This document shows positions 59,969-64,000 of a stretch of DNA of 64,000 nucleotides, one piece after another. The DNA is taken from positions 310,001 to 374,000 of the forward strand of contig JBAJFG010000163.1 of the NCBI GenBank assembly GCA_037903475.1, in the 5' to 3' direction. The translations under genes were made by a program, and so were the position numbers. The notes under the pieces were generated by a model. It saw only the letters and a program-made list of their open reading frames with translations, did not search any database and was not told the origin of the DNA. This stretch comes from Ancylostoma caninum. Lineage: Eukaryota; Nematoda; Chromadorea; Rhabditida; Ancylostomatidae. How positions within the stretch are numbered: the first letter of the stretch is position 1; each line of letters begins with the position of its first letter.

Positions 59969-61105
59969 TACTGTCGGCCGAATCAGGAAGATCTTTGTCG
60001 ACATTGTCTCCTGAATTTTTTTCTGTAGACAGATGCAACTGACGAAAGTCCCTGTTACGCATGCTAAAAAATCTCCACAGTTGCACAGATCAAAGGCCAC
60101 AGCGTTACTACCATGTACAAACGCACAAAAATCTCTATACTGTACTACACCCACACCATATTCCGTGGAGAGATCACACGAATTTGAAAAATATTGGTAG
60201 TGCTGCTCCTCTATACACCAAATAGTGTGAAAAATGTAACTCCGTTCAATTTAAATTATACCTGCGATGATTCGTAGCACGGTACCCATCGCAAGAAATG
60301 TGAAAACTAAGTTTCAAAACATGATTGCTTAGCTCCGGTCGCCTTTCAATTCCCTGCGAAGTGGTGATTCAAATCTGACCATGGAAAAATGACTAGAATT
60401 ATTTCACAGACCCTTGTCATTCTAGAATTTTCCTCGGTTTAAAAAACCACGTGACTTTTTTGCCTCAATCCAGGCCTGGGAATCGGAACGTATATCTCGA
60501 AGAAATTTGAACCACAGATCATCTAAAAACGCTCAACGTCATGATGGGTGGTTTTATTTAATGAGAAGTGGAGGAGGATTGAGGACCATTTTACCACCAT
60601 CATAGAATAAATAACTAACAGGGCGTGGGGTGAAACAGTCACCAATGCAGAAGAAACTGTATGTTTTGCGAAAAACGCAGCCTCTTTCTCGACTATGTAG
60701 TTTTGCTGATATTGCCTCCGCAGCCAGATAGGAGAGATGTCCATTAGTTGGGAATCGGGCAGTCCAGACAAAAACATCTAAACATAAAAGGAGGCAATTT
60801 CTAATAGAGCAGTATAAGCGCATACGAGGTGTACTCATCTCGATTTCACTGGATTTCAACGAAATGTCCGCTATTTGCTTGAAATTTCACTAATGACAGC
60901 TTGTGGATTCATGTGTATCACGTGTACAATTTGCTCTCGTGAAATTATATATAAATCGTAAGAGCATGGGAGAGTCACAAAATGAAGTTACCATAACTAT
61001 CCGATAATTTTCCTTAAATCCTCGCTGGTCTCAACTAGAGAGGTTTCTCCAGACCTCCCACTGATATCAGCCTGCGGCACCAGTTGACACCTTGCGCAAT
61101 CGCCA
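59924..61105 (-). pseudogene. Array gene family, copy C
   Basis: The best-preserved exons are on minus. 61105-60997, after GATTTCAG, reads GDCARCQLVPQADISGRSGE and ends KIIG plus stop. 60777 downward, after TGTTTAG, reads TARFPTNGHLSYLAAEAISA then RKTYSFFCIGDCFTP. 60063-59924, after TTTTTTAG, reads MRNRDFRQLHLSTEKNSGDN and ends KKSTKWI at the donor GTCAGTAG. The hydrophobic first exon (60322) has an early stop. The 59924-60063 exon has no stop over 140 nt, while copy A is frameshifted in the same place. Identity of the family unknown; a transposon-derived gene cannot be excluded. Confidence 0.42.
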
Positions 61106-61536
61106 CTGAAATCGAAAAGACTTTTTACTAGTAGTTTAATCAAAGGAAACTGAATAGTAACTGAGTATGAACAGGTGTATAAGATTCTGAACCAAACCCT
61201 CGCCATTACGGTGGAATCATCAAACGTTCTTATTTACTGTGATCAGCCAACGTTGACGACAACACACCTTTGGAGCAGGCTAGAAATGGTAAATTATTGA
61301 GCAATATGTAGAAAGTATAAAACATGTAATACGATATAGAACGTTACTACGAAGTGCCCTCGATTTACGTAATATGAGGCAAACATTTATTAACATTGAA
61401 CCGATTGACCTGCAAATAGCTGAACACTCAAAGATATCCGCAAGACATGATCTACGAAGAAAACGCTTGTAACGTAAACAGAGTAAAATCGCCTTCATTG
61501 AGACTTAATTTACAATGTATACATAAACACATGTTC

Positions 61537-61734
61537 TCATCTACACCAATGATATCGAGTCGTCATTGGGTCGTAATTTAAGGATAAATGGAAATAGTCT
61601 AATTTATAGTAGAAGTGCAGAATCTGAATCAGGTACTGAAAGATTTTCTGATCACCTTCACAAGAGCTTTGGAGAAAAGCTAACGAATCAATAACGAGAA
61701 CAATTTTAACGTGCATACTAACACAACCATTCAA
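61537..61734 (-). pseudogene. SSCEGDQ segment, copy 2
   Basis: The minus frame MNGCVSMHVKIVLVIDS leads into SSCEGDQKIFQYLIQIL, collinear with 58937-59125 and with 63.2-63.4 kb. It is open over 65 codons but has no recognisable domain. Confidence 0.35.
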
Positions 61735-61866
61735 TGGCTCAAGTAAAACACTTCACATAAACGACCGGTGCGCGTCGGAACGAAATTATTACTTTCGTGT
61801 TTGAAGAAATGGGAACCTCTTTGAACTATTTCTTTCTGCAAGCGAAAAAACAACGAAGAACAAAAA

Positions 61867-61893
61867 GAACGAACGAACGAACGAAAGAACGAA
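61867..61893. repeat. (GAAC)n microsatellite
   Basis: A short tetranucleotide run, about six units, one altered to GAAA. Confidence 0.9.
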
Positions 61894-62229
61894 CTCAGAA
61901 CGATTTCTCTAACTATTTCTCTACCGCTGAAAATACTTAAAATTTCTTTGCCAAAATATGATTCGCTTCGTTTTGTGAATCCTACGCGGCCCACGTGACG
62001 CTATTCAGGCGGAGAAAGAGTGTACAGGAGCCTTGAAGATCATGAGAAACTTTCGGTGGTGAATCTGTAGTCAGACCGCCTTCTAGTTCACTTCAGAGAA
62101 ATCATCTGAATCACTGGAAGAAACTGAAGAAAGATTTGCACTTTTTTAGATGAAGATTTACTATTACTAACTATTACTATTGCGTTTGTAGTCTAGCGAA
62201 CGAAATGTAACTTACTTCAAAATCCGCGA

Positions 62230-62530
62230 TTTGAAAAAAAATCCTGGGCTCATGCGCTATGTAATATTGCCACTATCTATTCCCATCCGGCGCCATTGGG
62301 AGATGTTGCGAAGAGGGCACAAGATCACCTCCCATTATCTTTGTGGTACTTTCTTCATACCTAATCATAAAGAGGAATTTCATCGTATTAGCGGGTTCGG
62401 AATATTAATGAAGATTGAATATTTCAAGCCACTTGAACAAGTACTGTACAACAGCATACCTTTTATATAAGCAAACAGAATCTGATAAGTATTACGCGGT
62501 GAGCTAGTATCTTCCGGAGAGAGGTCATTA
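62230..62530. other. Unique segment within array copy C/D
   Basis: This stretch has no counterpart that I can find in the other units. The plus frame 62231-62470 is open but has no recognisable motif. On minus, TTTTGAAGTAAGTTA near 62212 looks like a splice donor. Confidence 0.3.
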
Positions 62531-62574
62531 CATTGAATTACATTACGTCACATTCTTACTGGCGATGGTTAGCC

Positions 62575-62713
62575 GACGTTGACAACATAACACCTCTGGA
62601 GCAGGATAGAGATTAAATGGATCAACATTAAAAATAACATTACACACAATCGATGCTTTCAACGCGTTTGCAATGTCACTTGCAATAAAAATGTATAGCA
62701 GAACTTGTGAGTG

Positions 62714-62758
<45 letters not shown>

Positions 62759-64000
62759 AACTCCTACTGCTTTGCACACTAACCGGTGTCGGGGCTTGAA
62801 GTAGACCCGATGTGTGGTCTCCTTAGCGGCCCTTGTGACCCTGTCATCAGTAGTTAAGGAGACTTCAAAATGAGTTATAAGTTAGAGACTTCAGAATGAG
62901 ATATAAGTTAAAGTCAATAATAAAAGATGGTAAATTATTGAATAATGCATAGGAAGTATAAAACATATCACACGATATAGAACGTGACTACGAAGTGACC
63001 TCGAATTACGAGTTAAGAGACAAACATTTATTAACACTGAACAGATAAACCTGCAAAATGCTCGCTAACAGGAAGATATTCCGAAAAAACAACATCAACT
63101 ACAGAATATGTCCCACCATATTGCGAATACAATGAAGTTTTTTTTCGTTGACAGCAAATTTACGATAAGCACATACACACATTATCTCATATATTTCATT
63201 GGCATCGAATTCGAGCGTTGCTTGGATAATTCAGGGAGGAATGGATTTGGTGTAATACGTATATGGAAAAGTGCAAGATTTTAATCAGGAACTAAAAAAA
63301 TTCCTGATCACCTTCACATGAGCTTCGGAGAAGAGTGAATGAATCGGAAATGGAAACAAATCTAACGTGCACATTAACGCTCCAGTTCAATTCGCTTAAC
63401 TGAAACACTTTCTGATGTTTCAGTTCCTCTTTCCTCTCGTACTGGAACTTACATTATCTTACACGCCTTCTACATAAAAGCATTTCTTTTTTAAGAGATT
63501 TCATAGGAGAAGACACACGCGTATAAAAGGGAGTGAGCCAGTATCTCCTGGAAGCACCAGAGTCTGAGTTTTCGCACAAACGACATCGTATTGACCATTC
63601 CACCCAGATGTATTATGGGCATCTGAGAGGTCCGCGGTGGGTGTCCTAAGCTGGGAAGTGATGTGGAAATGGTTTTCTTGACTACTGATAGATGCGAAGG
63701 CGCCCATCAGTCAGTTCCAACAGTACTACTAATGGGTTAAAGGTGTGGGGGACCTACAATGAAGTACATGAGGAGAAACAGGCTCATTAACAGTGAATGG
63801 GACTTCAGCATCAGGCAGTGAGAACGAGGAAATGCTCGAGAAATGTGTGAACGGCAAACAGTTTACAATTTTACATGTCGGGTTTATTAACAGGAAAAAT
63901 TTGAGGTTCCATTTAGGAACAGGAATAAACAGGAAAAAAACACTAACAGCATGACCACGTAGAATTGAGATTCCATTTGGGAACAGGAATAAACAGAAAA
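62575..64000 (-). repeat. Array unit D, partial at window edge
   Basis: Carries, in order, the CCGACGTTGACAACA module (62575), the TATAAAACATATCACACGAT block (about 62956), a stop-containing SSCEGDQ segment (about 63.2-63.4 kb), the HITSQLRT segment (63501-63707, minus) and the AATAAA-bearing 3' flank (about 63880). A duplicated GAGATTCCATTTGGGAACAG near 63966 suggests another local duplication at the edge. Confidence 0.7.
62717..62759. repeat. (GA)n microsatellite
   Basis: A GA run of about 43 bp with one AAA interruption. Confidence 0.95.

Larger units (their letters stand above)
51290..64000 (-). repeat. Tandem array of diverged about 4-kb units
   Basis: Anchors recur in the same order. 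AAGCTGRGAAGTGRTGG modules lie at 51300, 55376, 59355, 59728 and 63648. GGTTTATTAACAG (AATAAA on minus) lies at 51538, 55618 and 63880. The TTGGCACCTTGCCCAATCG module is at 53842, 58500 and 61082. The block TATAAAACATATCATACGAT is at 54096, 58671 and 62956, with a diverged form near 61318. The TTCACATGAGCTTCG module is at 59038 and 63314, with a diverged form near 61659. Units are roughly 3-4.3 kb, diverged, and carry private insertions (a TTAA element at 54968, a mariner at 57246). The array runs off the right edge. Within units several minus-strand segments look like exons of one gene family. Confidence 0.85.

Overview
The window looks like nuclear DNA of a parasitic strongylid (hookworm-like) nematode. 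It is A+T-rich with short exons. Introns end in TTTCAG-type acceptors. Three spliced genes are recognisable as nematode or animal orthologues, and the rest is dominated by RTE-type LINEs, mariner/Tc1, hAT-like and TTAA-target elements. The species call is inference; nothing in the sequence names it.

Layout: (1) 1.5-12.2 kb, + strand: the 3' part (16 exons, 740 codons) of a PPP4R1/PPFR-1-type regulatory subunit of protein phosphatase 4; its 5' end lies left of the window. (2) 14.1-24.3 kb, - strand: a complete 12-exon MAK/ICK-family kinase, orthologue of C. elegans DYF-5, convergent with gene 1. (3) 24.3-33.6 kb: about 9 kb with no convincing gene, holding a Tc1-like MITE and small palindromes. 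(4) 33.6-35.5 kb, + strand: a complete 5-exon pyroglutamyl-peptidase I (207 aa). (5) 36.8-47.1 kb: a retrotransposon graveyard. It has an RTE fragment, a frameshifted RTE copy on + split by a 1.7-kb fold-back element, and a 3.1-kb RTE on - with an uninterrupted 1017-aa ORF flanked by a 16-bp direct duplication. (6) 38.2 and 49.1 kb: two inverted arrays of one 59-bp minisatellite. (7) 50-64 kb: a mariner fragment, a short tandem array, then four or more diverged units of a roughly 4-kb tandem repeat. Its minus-strand exons (motifs DWARCQL, YSF..IGD, SSCEGDQ) look like an unrecognised, rapidly decaying gene family.

The three genes do not form a pathway. The phosphatase subunit acts in PP4 signalling, the kinase controls cilium length and intraflagellar transport, and the peptidase removes N-terminal pyroglutamate. 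Exon boundaries were set by eye from splice signals and codon-phase continuity; all three models keep an open frame through every junction. The most notable items are the 51-64 kb array, the TTAA element with a paralogous empty site, and the nested RTE/fold-back insertions.
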